Source: Arthrobacter sp. Leaf137 | GTDB lineage: Bacteria; Actinomycetota; Actinomycetes; Actinomycetales; Micrococcaceae | DNA: 64,000 bases | Assembly (NCBI RefSeq): GCF_001423525.1 | Contig: NZ_LMOI01000018.1 | Coordinates: 598,773-662,772, forward strand | Reading direction: 5' to 3' | Part shown: piece after piece, positions 52,119 to 60,848 of the stretch | Layout: every line of letters begins with the position of its first letter | Position numbering within the stretch: position 1 is the stretch's first letter | Made by a program: the position numbers and the translations under genes | Notes under the pieces: generated by a model | Told to the model about the DNA's origin: nothing | The model's database searches: none | Seen by the model: only the letters and a program-made list of their open reading frames with translations

Positions 52119-54083
52119 ATGCCAGCGAAGATTCCGGCCGTCGTGTTCATCGGCGGCGGACCGCGCACGGCCGGCGTCCTGGAACGGATCGCCGCGAACC
52201 GGCCCGATGTATTTGCCGGTCCGCTGGAGATCCATGTGGTGGAGCCGCATGTTCCGGGCTCGGGCCGCATCTGGCGGTACGACCAGGACCCCGGACTGCT
52301 CCTGAACTCCATGGCCGCGGACATCACCATGTTCACCGATGATTCCGTGGCCTGCGACGGCCCGGCCGCCGCGGGCCCGGGACTGGTGGAGTGGACCGCC
52401 GGCGTCCTGGACGGATCCATCACCGATGTGCCGGACTTCCCGCAGCACCTGCAGGACCAGCTCCGGGCACTCAACGGCACCACATTCCCCACCCGACAGC
52501 TGCAGAGCCAGTACCTCGAATGGTTCTTCCGCCGGGCCACCAGGGCGCTGAACCACAGCGTCACCGCCCACCGGAGCACCGCCGTCGGGATCTCACACCT
52601 TGCGGACGGCCGGCACGAGGTTGCGCTGGCCAACGGCCGGACGCTGCACGCGGACATCCTGGTGACCGCCCTGGGCCACACCGATTCGTCGCCCAACGCG
52701 GCTTCCTCCGGCTACGCCGGCTTCGCCGCCCGGCACGGCGGCTACCACGCGGCACCCAGCTACACCACCGACGTCGATTACTCAGGCATCGCCCCGGGCC
52801 AGGACGTCATCGTCTCCGGCATGGGCCTGGCCTTCGTGGACCTGCTGGTCATCCTGATGGAGGGCCGCGGCGGCCGGTTCGAGGAAGCGCCCGACGGCTG
52901 GCTGCGCTACCTTCCGTCCGGACGGGAACCGCGGCTGTGGGCCGGGTCGCGCCGCGGCGTGCCCTACCACTCCAAGATCTCCGCCGTCCTCCGCGGCGAA
53001 GCACCGGGACCGCTGCGGTTCTTCACCCCTGCCGCTATCGAATCCCTGCTCCAAAGCCACGGGGAACTGGACTTCCACCAGCACCTCTGGCCGCTGGTGG
53101 CCAAGGAGGCCGGGTACTACTACTACCGCGAGCTCCTGACCGGAAGCCCCGAACAGGCCGCCCTGGGCTGGGACGAATTCTCTGCCCGCTATGCCCCGCT
53201 GGACTGGTACAGCAGCGAGCGCACGGACCTCGTGGCCGCCGCCGTTCCCGACGACGGCCTGCACCTGGACCTCGAACGGCTGGACCGGCCCTTCGACGGG
53301 CGCCGCTTCGCGGACCACCGCGCCGTGCAGGAAGCCGTGGCCGGATACATCGAACACGACCTCGCCCTCCGCGACAGCCCGGACCATCCCGAGACGCTCG
53401 CCCTGTTCCTGGCCCTGCTGCACGTGTACATGGAGGTGGGCCGCGTGGTTCCCGCGGACCGGCTGAACGCCCGGTCCCAGCAGGCCATACACGGCTGGTG
53501 GCACGGGTTCTTCAGCTTCGTCGATTCCGGGCCGCCGCCCCACCGCCTGCGGCAGATGCTGGCCCTGCACCGTGCCGGGCTGCTGCAGTTCCTGGGACCC
53601 GGCGTGGAGGTCACCACCGACGAATCAACCGGGGCTTTCGTTGCCGCGTCCCCGCAATCCGATGGGGTGGTTTCGGCGAGGGCGTTCATCGAGGCCAGGT
53701 TGCCGGCCACGTCGGTGGTCCGGTCGCTCAACCCTGTGCTGGCTTCACTCCACGGCAGCGGGCTGGGAACCGAGCAGCAGCTGCTGACCGCGGACGGAAT
53801 CCACTCCACCGGGAAGCTGCTGGTAACCCCGCAGCACCGGCTGGTGGGGGCGGACGGCACCCCTCAGGACACCGTGTTCGGCGTCGGCCCAGGAACGTCC
53901 GGCTGGGGCGCCGGAGCATTTGCCCGGCCGCGCACCAACGCAGCCCCATTCCGGGAAAATGATGCCCTGGCCCGGACCATCCTCGGCACGGCCCGCAACC
54001 TTGCCGTCGAAATGTCCGCCACAATATCCCCAGAGCCGGCCGCCGCCGGCCGGAACCATACCCTGACAAGGAACGACCGGTGA
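52119..54083 (+). CDS. FAD/NAD(P)-binding domain protein
   Basis: A 654-residue flavoprotein-like protein. The N-terminus AVVFIGGGPRTAGVLERIAA is a dinucleotide-binding motif, followed by LEIHVVEPHVPGSGRIWRYD and the downstream LLNSMAADITMFTDD segment typical of the FAD_NAD_binding_9 family. GQDVIVSGMGLAFVDLLVIL is a second Rossmann element near residue 225. The last 200 residues are helical and end in a GVGPGTSGWGAGAFARPRT FAD-closing motif. It has AGGAG upstream and is divergent from the ABC operon. It may be an oxidase acting in the same pathway; substrate unknown. Confidence 0.83.
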   Translation: MPAKIPAVVFIGGGPRTAGVLERIAANRPDVFAGPLEIHVVEPHVPGSGRIWRYDQDPGLLLNSMAADITMFTDDSVACDGPAAAGPGLVEWTAGVLDGSITDVPDFPQHLQDQLRALNGTTFPTRQLQSQYLEWFFRRATRALNHSVTAHRSTAVGISHLADGRHEVALANGRTLHADILVTALGHTDSSPNAASSGYAGFAARHGGYHAAPSYTTDVDYSGIAPGQDVIVSGMGLAFVDLLVILMEGRGGRFEEAPDGWLRYLPSGREPRLWAGSRRGVPYHSKISAVLRGEAPGPLRFFTPAAIESLLQSHGELDFHQHLWPLVAKEAGYYYYRELLTGSPEQAALGWDEFSARYAPLDWYSSERTDLVAAAVPDDGLHLDLERLDRPFDGRRFADHRAVQEAVAGYIEHDLALRDSPDHPETLALFLALLHVYMEVGRVVPADRLNARSQQAIHGWWHGFFSFVDSGPPPHRLRQMLALHRAGLLQFLGPGVEVTTDESTGAFVAASPQSDGVVSARAFIEARLPATSVVRSLNPVLASLHGSGLGTEQQLLTADGIHSTGKLLVTPQHRLVGADGTPQDTVFGVGPGTSGWGAGAFARPRTNAAPFRENDALARTILGTARNLAVEMSATISPEPAAAGRNHTLTRNDR

Positions 54084-54631
54084 CAGCAGAACCACAAGTC
54101 CAGCCCCGCCCCCTGGACCGCGCCGCCCTGGACGTCCTGATCCTGCCCATGCAGGATCCCCGGGTCCGGCCGCTCCTGGACGAGCTCGCCGTCGAATACG
54201 ACACCCGTTACGGGGACCTCTTCGGCAGCGGCGCCGCAGCCGAGGAACTGAAACGGTACCCGGCTGCGGAGTTCGAGGGCCCCACCGGCGCGCTGCTCAT
54301 CATCCAGGAAGACGGCAAATCCATCGCCGGCGGCGCGTTCCGCCGGTATGACGCCACCACGGCCGAACTGAAGCGGATCTGGACCCACACCGCCCACCGC
54401 CGCCGCGGCTTGGCCCGCCTCGTCCTCGCCGAGCTGGAGTCACTGGCAGCGGCCCGCGGCTACACCTCCCTGTACCTGACCACCGGCCCGCGGCAGCCCG
54501 AGGCCAAACTCCTGTATCTGCGCACGGGTTACCAGGCACAGTTCGACCTGGCCGCGGACCCCGAGACCATCGGAGCGCTGGCGTTCACCAAGGAACTTCC
54601 CGCCGCCGGCACCAGGACGGCGCAGGACTGA
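54080..54631 (+). CDS. GNAT family N-acetyltransferase
   Basis: A 183-residue acetyltransferase. KRIWTHTAHRRRGLARLVLA is the conserved acetyl-CoA loop (R-R-G-L-A) and YTSLYLTTGPRQPEAKLLYL with RTGYQAQFD closes the fold. The GTG start overlaps the preceding TGA (GTGA), so it is translationally coupled with the FAD/NAD(P)-binding gene. Its presence next to an amino-acid ABC/LLM operon parallels the SnaA/YxeL acetyltransferases of S-alkylcysteine salvage, which acetylate the amine before sulfur oxidation. That link is inferred. Confidence 0.87.
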   Translation: MTAEPQVQPRPLDRAALDVLILPMQDPRVRPLLDELAVEYDTRYGDLFGSGAAAEELKRYPAAEFEGPTGALLIIQEDGKSIAGGAFRRYDATTAELKRIWTHTAHRRRGLARLVLAELESLAAARGYTSLYLTTGPRQPEAKLLYLRTGYQAQFDLAADPETIGALAFTKELPAAGTRTAQD

Positions 54632-54679
54632 CCTTCCCGACACCTCGGCAGATGCACCGCCCGCCGCTAAGCTAGCGCC

Positions 54680-56410
54680 ATGGCGAACAAAACCACAGCA
54701 GAGAAGCTTGCCACCATCCAGAAGGGCTATGCCTTGGAAGGTGCCACCATCGAGCTGGGGGCCGCCCTGATCGATGGCGAACTCCACAAGGACGCTCCGG
54801 TGCGGCTGCCGCTGGCCATGATGAACAGGCACGGGCTGGTGGCCGGAGCCACCGGTACCGGCAAGACCGTCACCCTGCACATGATGGCCGAGCAGCTCTC
54901 CACCGCCGGCGTGCCCGTCTTCCTGGCGGACATCAAGGGTGACCTCTCGGGGCTCGCCACGGCGGCACCCGGAAGCGAGAAGCTCCTGGCCCGCACCCAG
55001 AGCATCGGCCAGGACTGGCACGGCAAGACCTTCCCGGTGGAATTCCTGGCCCTGGGCGGCGATGGCAACGGCATCCCTGTCCGGGCCACGGTGACCTCGT
55101 TCGGGCCCATCCTGCTCTCGCGGATCATGGAGCTCAACGACACCCAGGAATCCAGCCTGCAGCTGGTCTTCTACTTCGCCGACAAGAACGGCCTGGAACT
55201 GATCGACCTGAAGGACCTCCGGGCGGTCATCCAGTTCCTGACCTCGGATGAAGGCAAGGACGAACTCGAACAGCTCGGCGGGCTCTCGAAGGCCACCGCC
55301 GGGGTGATCCTGCGTGAACTGGTCACGCTCGAGGCCCAGGGGCTGGAGAAGTTCTTCGGTGAACCGGAGTTTGATACCGCTGAACTGCTGCGCACCGCGC
55401 CGGATGGCCGCGGCGTGGTCACCTGCCTGGAACTGCCCACCCTGCAGAACAAGCCCATGCTGTTCTCCACGTTCCTCATGTGGCTGCTCGCCGACCTGTT
55501 TGAAGACCTCCCCGAAGCGGGCGACCTGGACAAGCCCAAGCTGGTCTTCTTCCTGGACGAGGCGCACCTGCTGTTCAACGGTGCCTCCAAGGCTTTCCTG
55601 GACGCCATTACCTCCACCGTCCGGCTGATCCGGTCCAAGGGCGTGGGCATCTTCTTCGTCACCCAGACCCCCAAGGATGTTCCTGCCGACGTCCTCGGCC
55701 AGCTGGCCAACCGGGTCCAGCACGCCTTGCGGGCCTTCACCCCGGAGGATGCGAAGGCCCTCAAGGCCACCGTATCCACGTTCCCCCTCAGTGACTACGA
55801 CCTCGAAGAAACGCTCACGTCGGCCGGCATCGGTGAAGCGGTCATCACCGTCATGAACGACAAGGGCGCCCCCACCCCGGTGGCCCTCACCCGGCTGCGG
55901 GCCCCCGAATCGGTGATGGGTCCCAGCGACGAGGCCCTGGTCCGGAGCACCGTGGCCGGGTCCGCGCTGCTGGGCAAGTACGGCACCGCGGTGGACAACC
56001 CCTCCGCGTACGAGAAGCTCACCGGCAAGACGGCAGCACCTACCGGTCCCGCGGCTTCCGCTGGAACGCCGGGTGGGACTTCCCAGCAGAACGATGTCGA
56101 CGCCGAGGCCAGGCGCATCGAGGAGGAAATCCTGGGCCGGCCCAGCAGCAGGACGTCGCATAACAGTTCCGGCGGCGACGACGCCGCCGCCGAAAGGCCC
56201 GGCACTGTCCCGGCTCCGCGGGCACCCCGTGCACCCGAGCCCCAACGCCAATCCCAGCCGGGGGGCGGAATCATGGGCGACCTGGGCGGCGTGCTCGGCG
56301 GCGCCTTGGGTGGCGGGCTGAAAAGCATGGCACGGTCCGTGGGCACCCAGCTGGGCCGTGAGCTGCTGCGCGGCATGTTCGGCACGTCATCCCGGCGGCG
56401 CCGCCGCTGA
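54680..56410 (+). CDS. HerA-like ATPase/helicase-domain protein (DUF853 family)
   Basis: A 576-residue P-loop ATPase. Walker A is GLVAGATGTGKTVTLHMMAE near residue 56, PVFLADIKGDLSGLA follows, and Walker B is KLVFFLDEAHLLFNGASKAF near residue 290. An arginine-rich finger region FVTQTPKDVPADVLGQLANR follows. After about residue 440 comes a low-complexity linker and a Gly-rich segment (GDLGGVLGGALGGGLKS), then an Arg-rich end (SSRRRRR). Proteins like this are widespread and uncharacterised; the fold is that of HerA/FtsK DNA translocases. The Gly-rich tail may associate with membranes or DNA. It is a single gene. Confidence 0.85.
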   Translation: MANKTTAEKLATIQKGYALEGATIELGAALIDGELHKDAPVRLPLAMMNRHGLVAGATGTGKTVTLHMMAEQLSTAGVPVFLADIKGDLSGLATAAPGSEKLLARTQSIGQDWHGKTFPVEFLALGGDGNGIPVRATVTSFGPILLSRIMELNDTQESSLQLVFYFADKNGLELIDLKDLRAVIQFLTSDEGKDELEQLGGLSKATAGVILRELVTLEAQGLEKFFGEPEFDTAELLRTAPDGRGVVTCLELPTLQNKPMLFSTFLMWLLADLFEDLPEAGDLDKPKLVFFLDEAHLLFNGASKAFLDAITSTVRLIRSKGVGIFFVTQTPKDVPADVLGQLANRVQHALRAFTPEDAKALKATVSTFPLSDYDLEETLTSAGIGEAVITVMNDKGAPTPVALTRLRAPESVMGPSDEALVRSTVAGSALLGKYGTAVDNPSAYEKLTGKTAAPTGPAASAGTPGGTSQQNDVDAEARRIEEEILGRPSSRTSHNSSGGDDAAAERPGTVPAPRAPRAPEPQRQSQPGGGIMGDLGGVLGGALGGGLKSMARSVGTQLGRELLRGMFGTSSRRRRR

Positions 56411-56606
56411 CCCCGGGGCCTCAGCGCGGGGCCACGCGGACCCCGCCAGCGCCGGACCGGTCCGGGTCCAAAGGTGCGGCCGGGCACTCTCCGTGCCGGC
56501 GTCGTCGGGCGCTGTCCCTGGTGCGAACGCCGGGCTGCGGCGGGAATTAGGGGAGGCGCCGACTTTAGTGTGCCAACGTAGTGACGTTACTGTAATAAAC
56601 GTGCAG

Positions 56607-57599
56607 ATGAGTCAAGCGTTGGTGAGGATAGCGGCCGGATGGCTGCTGGGCCTCATGCTTGCCGTGGCCGGAGCCATTGTGGCCATCAACCTGGTCAACA
56701 GCACAGTGGCCAGCCCGCAGCAGCCGGTGCGCGAGTACATTGACGCCCTGCAGAGCGGGAACGGCGGCAAGGCGCTGGGCCTCCTGCGGGCCACCGTTCC
56801 GCCCAGCAACGCCGCCATGCTGGATGGCACGGCACTGCAGACAGCTGCATCGCGGCTCTCCAACGTCCAGATCGGCGAGCCGGAAGAACGTCCGGACAAC
56901 CGCGTGGCAGTGCCGATGGACTACACCATTGACGGAAGCCGGCTCAGCACCGAATTCGTGCTGCAGAAGACCGGCACCGAATGGATCTTCTTCAACACCT
57001 GGGCCTTCGTCCCGTCCCGGCTGCCCACGGTGGACATCACCGTGGTGAACGGCAGCGAAGCGAACATCAACGGCGTCCCCGTGAACATGCCCAACGGACG
57101 GAACTCCTTCGCCGTGTTCTACCCCGGCGAATACGAGGCGTCGCTGGATGGCCAGTACTTCTCCGCCCCCGCCAGCCGCGCCACGGTAACCGGGCGGGAC
57201 ACCCCGGTGGCTCCGCTGAACCTGCTGACCCAGGCCACCGGCAAGCTCAAGGAGGACGTGTCCGCCAAGGTCCGGGAATTCCTGGATGGCTGTGCCGCCG
57301 AAGCCCAGAAGGAGCAGCGGCTGCAGCCCGACTGCCCTTTCTACTACGCCAGCAACAACAGGGTGCAGGACGGCAGCATCAAGTGGTCCGTGACCGAGTA
57401 TCCCAACGTCTCCATCGAACCCTTTGACGGCCGCTGGGTGGTCTCACCGCTGGACGGAAAAGCCAAGGTGGAGGCCCTGCAGCAGAACTCCTTCACGGGC
57501 GCCTGGTACCCGCTGGACGAAGAGGTGGACTTCAGCTTCACCACCCGCCTGGACGTTTCCGGCGACACCGTCAAGGTCACTCCCCAGCTGAGCTTCTAG
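56607..57599 (+). CDS. Membrane-anchored hypothetical protein
   Basis: A 330-residue protein. One N-terminal hydrophobic segment (AAGWLLGLMLAVAGAIVAIN) acts as a signal anchor and the rest would lie outside the membrane. A helical region around residues 35-75 (VREYIDALQSGNGGKALGLL) precedes mixed beta structure with VDITVVNGSEANINGVPVNM. Several Cys residues occur near residues 230-250. No family is recognised. The start is uncertain: ATG 56607 or GTG 56601 lies only 8-10 nt after TAATAA and has no ribosome-binding site, so a leaderless transcript is possible. Confidence 0.65.
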   Translation: MSQALVRIAAGWLLGLMLAVAGAIVAINLVNSTVASPQQPVREYIDALQSGNGGKALGLLRATVPPSNAAMLDGTALQTAASRLSNVQIGEPEERPDNRVAVPMDYTIDGSRLSTEFVLQKTGTEWIFFNTWAFVPSRLPTVDITVVNGSEANINGVPVNMPNGRNSFAVFYPGEYEASLDGQYFSAPASRATVTGRDTPVAPLNLLTQATGKLKEDVSAKVREFLDGCAAEAQKEQRLQPDCPFYYASNNRVQDGSIKWSVTEYPNVSIEPFDGRWVVSPLDGKAKVEALQQNSFTGAWYPLDEEVDFSFTTRLDVSGDTVKVTPQLSF

Positions 57600-57715
57600 G
57601 GTTTCCCCACCCTGTGTTGGTTGGCGCCCAGCCACGCTGGCCCAGCTTTTCGACGTGGTTTCCAGACCCAGAGTCACGCCGAGCACCCTTTTGGGCTACA
57701 GTCCCCTAATAATCC

Positions 57716-57731
57716 CCGAAATTCCGGAGTT
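57716..57731. repeat. Near-palindromic element, left copy
   Basis: CCCCGAAATTCCGGAG matches the palindrome at 58720-58735 at 14 of 16 positions. It lies 50 bp past the stop codon of the DUF559 gene; the 180 bp between that gene and the membrane-anchored protein contain nothing else recognisable. Confidence 0.5.
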
Positions 57732-57781
57732 CTTGCTGTTCCGATCCGCCAAAACCATGCCCTGCGTGACAGCCGGACCCG

Positions 57782-58600
57782 TTATAGCCGGCGACTCAGA
57801 ACCTGCAAGACCTGCGACACCATGGCAGCGGGATGGAACACCACATCCGAGTAGTAATACCGCAGTGCCGTATACCCCTGGAGAACGGATTCATTGTTGC
57901 GCCGGTGGTCCTTCTGAACCTGTTTCCACTCGGCGTGGTGCCGGCCGTCCAGTTCCACCACCAGCCAGCCATCCAGCAGCAGGTCAACGTATCCCACCCG
58001 CTCCAGATAGACCTGGGTTTCGACCCGGATGCCGGCCCGCCGGAAATACGTCCGGGCCAGAGTTTCCAGCAGTGAGTCGGCTCCCGTGTCCACCCACTCC
58101 AAGACTGCCCTCGCCTTACCGTTTCGTTTCCCAGGCAAACGCTGGAGCAGGAACTCAAGGGTCATGTCACCGCGGCTCACCGCGCACTCCACCATGACCA
58201 GGGACTCGGCAACCGGCAAGCACCGCAGGGCGTGGATCAGCACGTCGGCCAGCGCTGCCACCGGCTGATAGGAGGCCGGGGGCAGGAGCAACCCTGCGTG
58301 GTGAACAGCTCCGCCGGAGACAGACTCCCGGCGACGGTGATAGACGTGGCGCAGCCCATCCGCGGGCAGTGTCCACAGGCTGTAGGCCGCAGCGGCACTT
58401 GAACAGGTCAAGACCTCGCGGTTCCGCAGTGCGGCCACTAGATGCGGGGAGGCGGTTGGCAGCGCATACAGCCCGCGGTCGGGCTGCACCAGCCCTGCCC
58501 GGACGGCCCGACGGAGGGAAGCGTCATTTACCCCCAGTCTTGCCAGTGCGGGCCTTCGGGCTGCTCCTCCGCAAATTTCCAGCGCCTTATGCACGTCCAT
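57782..58600 (-). CDS. DUF559 / AbiEi-like protein with a PD-(D/E)xK endonuclease fold
   Basis: A 272-residue protein. The first half has a winged-helix-like region (VHKALEICGGAARRPALARL; SLRRAVRAGLVQPDRGLYAL), as in AbiEi-type antitoxins. The C-terminal 90 residues form a Vsr-like DUF559 domain with YVDLLLDGWLVVELDGRHHA carrying the acidic D...E-x-D centre, then HRRNNESVLQGYTALRYYYS. The ATG at 58600 is chosen because the ORF's further upstream residues have no family character; the ribosome-binding site is weak. No toxin gene sits beside it. Such solitary genes are common in actinobacteria and uncharacterised. Confidence 0.7.
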   Translation of the reverse strand: MDVHKALEICGGAARRPALARLGVNDASLRRAVRAGLVQPDRGLYALPTASPHLVAALRNREVLTCSSAAAAYSLWTLPADGLRHVYHRRRESVSGGAVHHAGLLLPPASYQPVAALADVLIHALRCLPVAESLVMVECAVSRGDMTLEFLLQRLPGKRNGKARAVLEWVDTGADSLLETLARTYFRRAGIRVETQVYLERVGYVDLLLDGWLVVELDGRHHAEWKQVQKDHRRNNESVLQGYTALRYYYSDVVFHPAAMVSQVLQVLSRRL

Positions 58601-58719
58601 GCGGCCATGCTGGCTCTCCACCAACCATCCCTGTAGCTCCCGGCGGGCGTATGTGGACAACGGTGCGAGTTGGACCGCGTCACGGACAGCATGCTTTTGC
58701 GCCCTACACGTGCTGCAAG

Positions 58720-58735
58720 CCCCGGAATTCCGGGG
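58720..58735. repeat. Perfect 16-bp palindrome upstream of the DUF559 gene
   Basis: CCCCGGAATTCCGGGG is a perfect palindrome 120 bp upstream of the DUF559 start, with a related copy after the gene at 57716-57731. It is flanked by ACACGT on both sides at a distance. It could be a regulator site or an endonuclease recognition site. Confidence 0.5.
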
Positions 58736-58759
58736 AGACACGTTTCCGCGGACGCAAAA

Positions 58760-58797
58760 GGCTGCCGCCCGTGACGTTTGGGGCACGGGCGGCAGCC
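58760..58797 (-). terminator. Rho-independent terminator of the NHL-thioredoxin operon
   Basis: A 14-bp stem GGCTGCCGCCCGTG (58760-58773) with CACGGGCGGCAGCC (58784-58797) and a 10-nt loop. Read leftward the stem is followed by TTTTGC. It is 26 bp past the thioredoxin-NHL stop. Confidence 0.85.
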
Positions 58798-58823
58798 TGG
58801 AACTACGTTCGACGGCCGGCGCG

Positions 58824-60848
58824 TCAGTCCATGCCGCGAAGGTCCAGGACCAGCTCGGTGTCGCCGTCGGCCTGAAGCAGCACCGGGATGCCCCAGTCCT
58901 GCTGGTACAGGTGGCAGGCGGCGTGGTCGGGGATCTCGCCGTCCTCGGTCTCCGGCCCGTCGCAGGCTGCGGCGCGGGCGGTAATGTGCAGCACGCCCTC
59001 GGGAACGTCCGGGGAGAGCTCCAGCGTGCGCAGCAGCCCCACGGAGGTGCCGCCGCCGGACAACAGCAGCTCGGGCGGCGTGGAGGAGATCTTCAGCTGG
59101 GTGGGGTCACCCCAGCGGTCGTCGAGCTTCTGCCCGGTGGGGGCGGTGAAGCGGACCGTCAGTTCCAGCGGTCCCGGAGCCACGGGGCTCTTGGGCCGCT
59201 GCGTCTGGGAAGCGCCCTCGTCCACCTGCTGGGCTTCCTTGGGAATGGGCACGTACACCAGCTGGTGCTTGTTCGCCTCCACCACCACCAGCAGCGGCTC
59301 GGCGCCGGCAGCCCCGGTGGCGTCCACGATCACGTCGGACGGCTCGGCAAGGCCGCGGGCCAGTGTGGACACTGTGCCGTTGGCGGGGTCGTACCGCCTG
59401 ACGGCGCCGTTGTAGGTGTCGGCGATGGCCACGGAGCCATCCGGGAGGACCGTGACGCCCAGCGGGTGCTGCAGCCGGGCCTCGGCCGCAATACCGTCGC
59501 GGAAGCCGAAGTCGAAAAGGCCCTTGCCCACGGCGGTCTTCACGGTCACCGTCCCGGCGTCGTCGATGACCAGCGTGCGCAGCGCCGACGTTTCGGAGTC
59601 GGCCACCCAGATGTTCCCGTCGGCGTCCTCGGCGAGGCCTGAGGACTGGGCGAACCAGGACTCGTGGGCGGGCCCGTCCAACAGCCCTTCCAGTCCGTTG
59701 CCGGCCACGATGGCCACGCCGCCGGTGAGTGGGTCGAAGCTGAAGATCTGGTGCGTGCCTGCCATGGCCACCACTACGGCGTTCAGTTTGCGCGACCACA
59801 CAACGTCCCAGGGCGAGCTCAGTGAGACGTCAAGGGGGTCGTTGCCCAGGGAACCGCTAAAGCCGGCGCCGTCCTCATCCACGCGGGCAGGCCCGGTTTC
59901 CAGGAGCCGCTGCACGCCGTTGCCGGCAAGCGTCAGCGCCTTCCCGTCTGTCAGGGACAGGCCGCGGAGGCGGTGGTTGACCGAGTCGGCAATGACGACG
60001 TCGTAGCCCGCCCTGGCTGCCACGTCTTCCGGCAGCAGGACCAGGCCTTGGGGTTCGTTGAACTGTGCGGTGGCGTCGTCCCCGGCGGCAGGACCATCGG
60101 AGTAGCCCTTGGTGCCGGAGCCGTAGGTGGCCAGGACAGTTTCGAAGTCCGTGCCGAGTTCCACGAGGCGGTGGTGGCCGGTATCGGTGACCAGCCAGGA
60201 ACCCTTGCCGTCGGAACCGCTGGCTGCGGCACCCGCTGCCGTGCCGCCGTCGGACGCTTCCTCCCCAGCCGTGGACCCGCGGCCGGCCGGCAGGAAGAGC
60301 GCCTTGCCGGGGAAGCGCAGGGTGCCGGAGGTGGCCTCGGGGGCCACGTACGGGCCGGAGCCGCGGTGCAGCGTGCCCTTGGCCTCATGTTCTGCGATCA
60401 GCTCGGGGATCAGCACTGCCAGGCCGTCTGCGTGACCCTCACCGGACAGGTGCGCCACGATGTAGCCCTCGGGGTCGATGACCACCAGGGTGGGCCAGGC
60501 GCGGGCGGTGTAAGCCTTCCAGGTGTCCAGTTCAGGATCATCCAGGACGGGGTGGTGGATCTCGTAGCGCTCCACGGCGGCGGCCAGGGCCACGGGGTCT
60601 GCCTCGTGCTCGAACTTGGGCGAGTGGACACCCACCGTCACCAGAACGTCCGAGTACTGCTCCTCAAGGGGCCGGAGCTCGTCCAGGACGTGCAGGCAGT
60701 TGATGCAGCAAAAGGTCCAGAAATCGAGCAGGACGATCTTGCCACGGAGGGCTTCGAGGTCGAGGGTCTTGCCGCCGGTGTTGAGCCAGTTGCGGCCCAC
60801 CAGTTCGGAGGCCCGGACCCGGGCGTGGGTGCGTACGGTTTCGCTCAT
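58824..60848 (-). CDS. Thioredoxin-like protein with NHL repeats (NHLRC2-like)
   Basis: A 674-residue protein. Residues 15-165 are a TlpA/thioredoxin-like domain with the active site WTFCCINCLHVLDELRPLEE (Cys47, Cys48, Cys51; CCINC is typical of NHLRC2-type proteins). Six NHL repeats follow from about residue 190 to 560 (TGHHRLVELGTDFETVLATY, VIADSVNHRLRGL, NIWVADSETSALRTLVIDDA). A C-terminal beta domain closes the protein. No signal peptide is seen, so it is probably cytoplasmic. It overlaps the CopD-CtaG gene by one base, suggesting a link to copper or cytochrome oxidase assembly, which is inferred. Confidence 0.9.
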   Translation of the reverse strand: MSETVRTHARVRASELVGRNWLNTGGKTLDLEALRGKIVLLDFWTFCCINCLHVLDELRPLEEQYSDVLVTVGVHSPKFEHEADPVALAAAVERYEIHHPVLDDPELDTWKAYTARAWPTLVVIDPEGYIVAHLSGEGHADGLAVLIPELIAEHEAKGTLHRGSGPYVAPEATSGTLRFPGKALFLPAGRGSTAGEEASDGGTAAGAAASGSDGKGSWLVTDTGHHRLVELGTDFETVLATYGSGTKGYSDGPAAGDDATAQFNEPQGLVLLPEDVAARAGYDVVIADSVNHRLRGLSLTDGKALTLAGNGVQRLLETGPARVDEDGAGFSGSLGNDPLDVSLSSPWDVVWSRKLNAVVVAMAGTHQIFSFDPLTGGVAIVAGNGLEGLLDGPAHESWFAQSSGLAEDADGNIWVADSETSALRTLVIDDAGTVTVKTAVGKGLFDFGFRDGIAAEARLQHPLGVTVLPDGSVAIADTYNGAVRRYDPANGTVSTLARGLAEPSDVIVDATGAAGAEPLLVVVEANKHQLVYVPIPKEAQQVDEGASQTQRPKSPVAPGPLELTVRFTAPTGQKLDDRWGDPTQLKISSTPPELLLSGGGTSVGLLRTLELSPDVPEGVLHITARAAACDGPETEDGEIPDHAACHLYQQDWGIPVLLQADGDTELVLDLRGMD

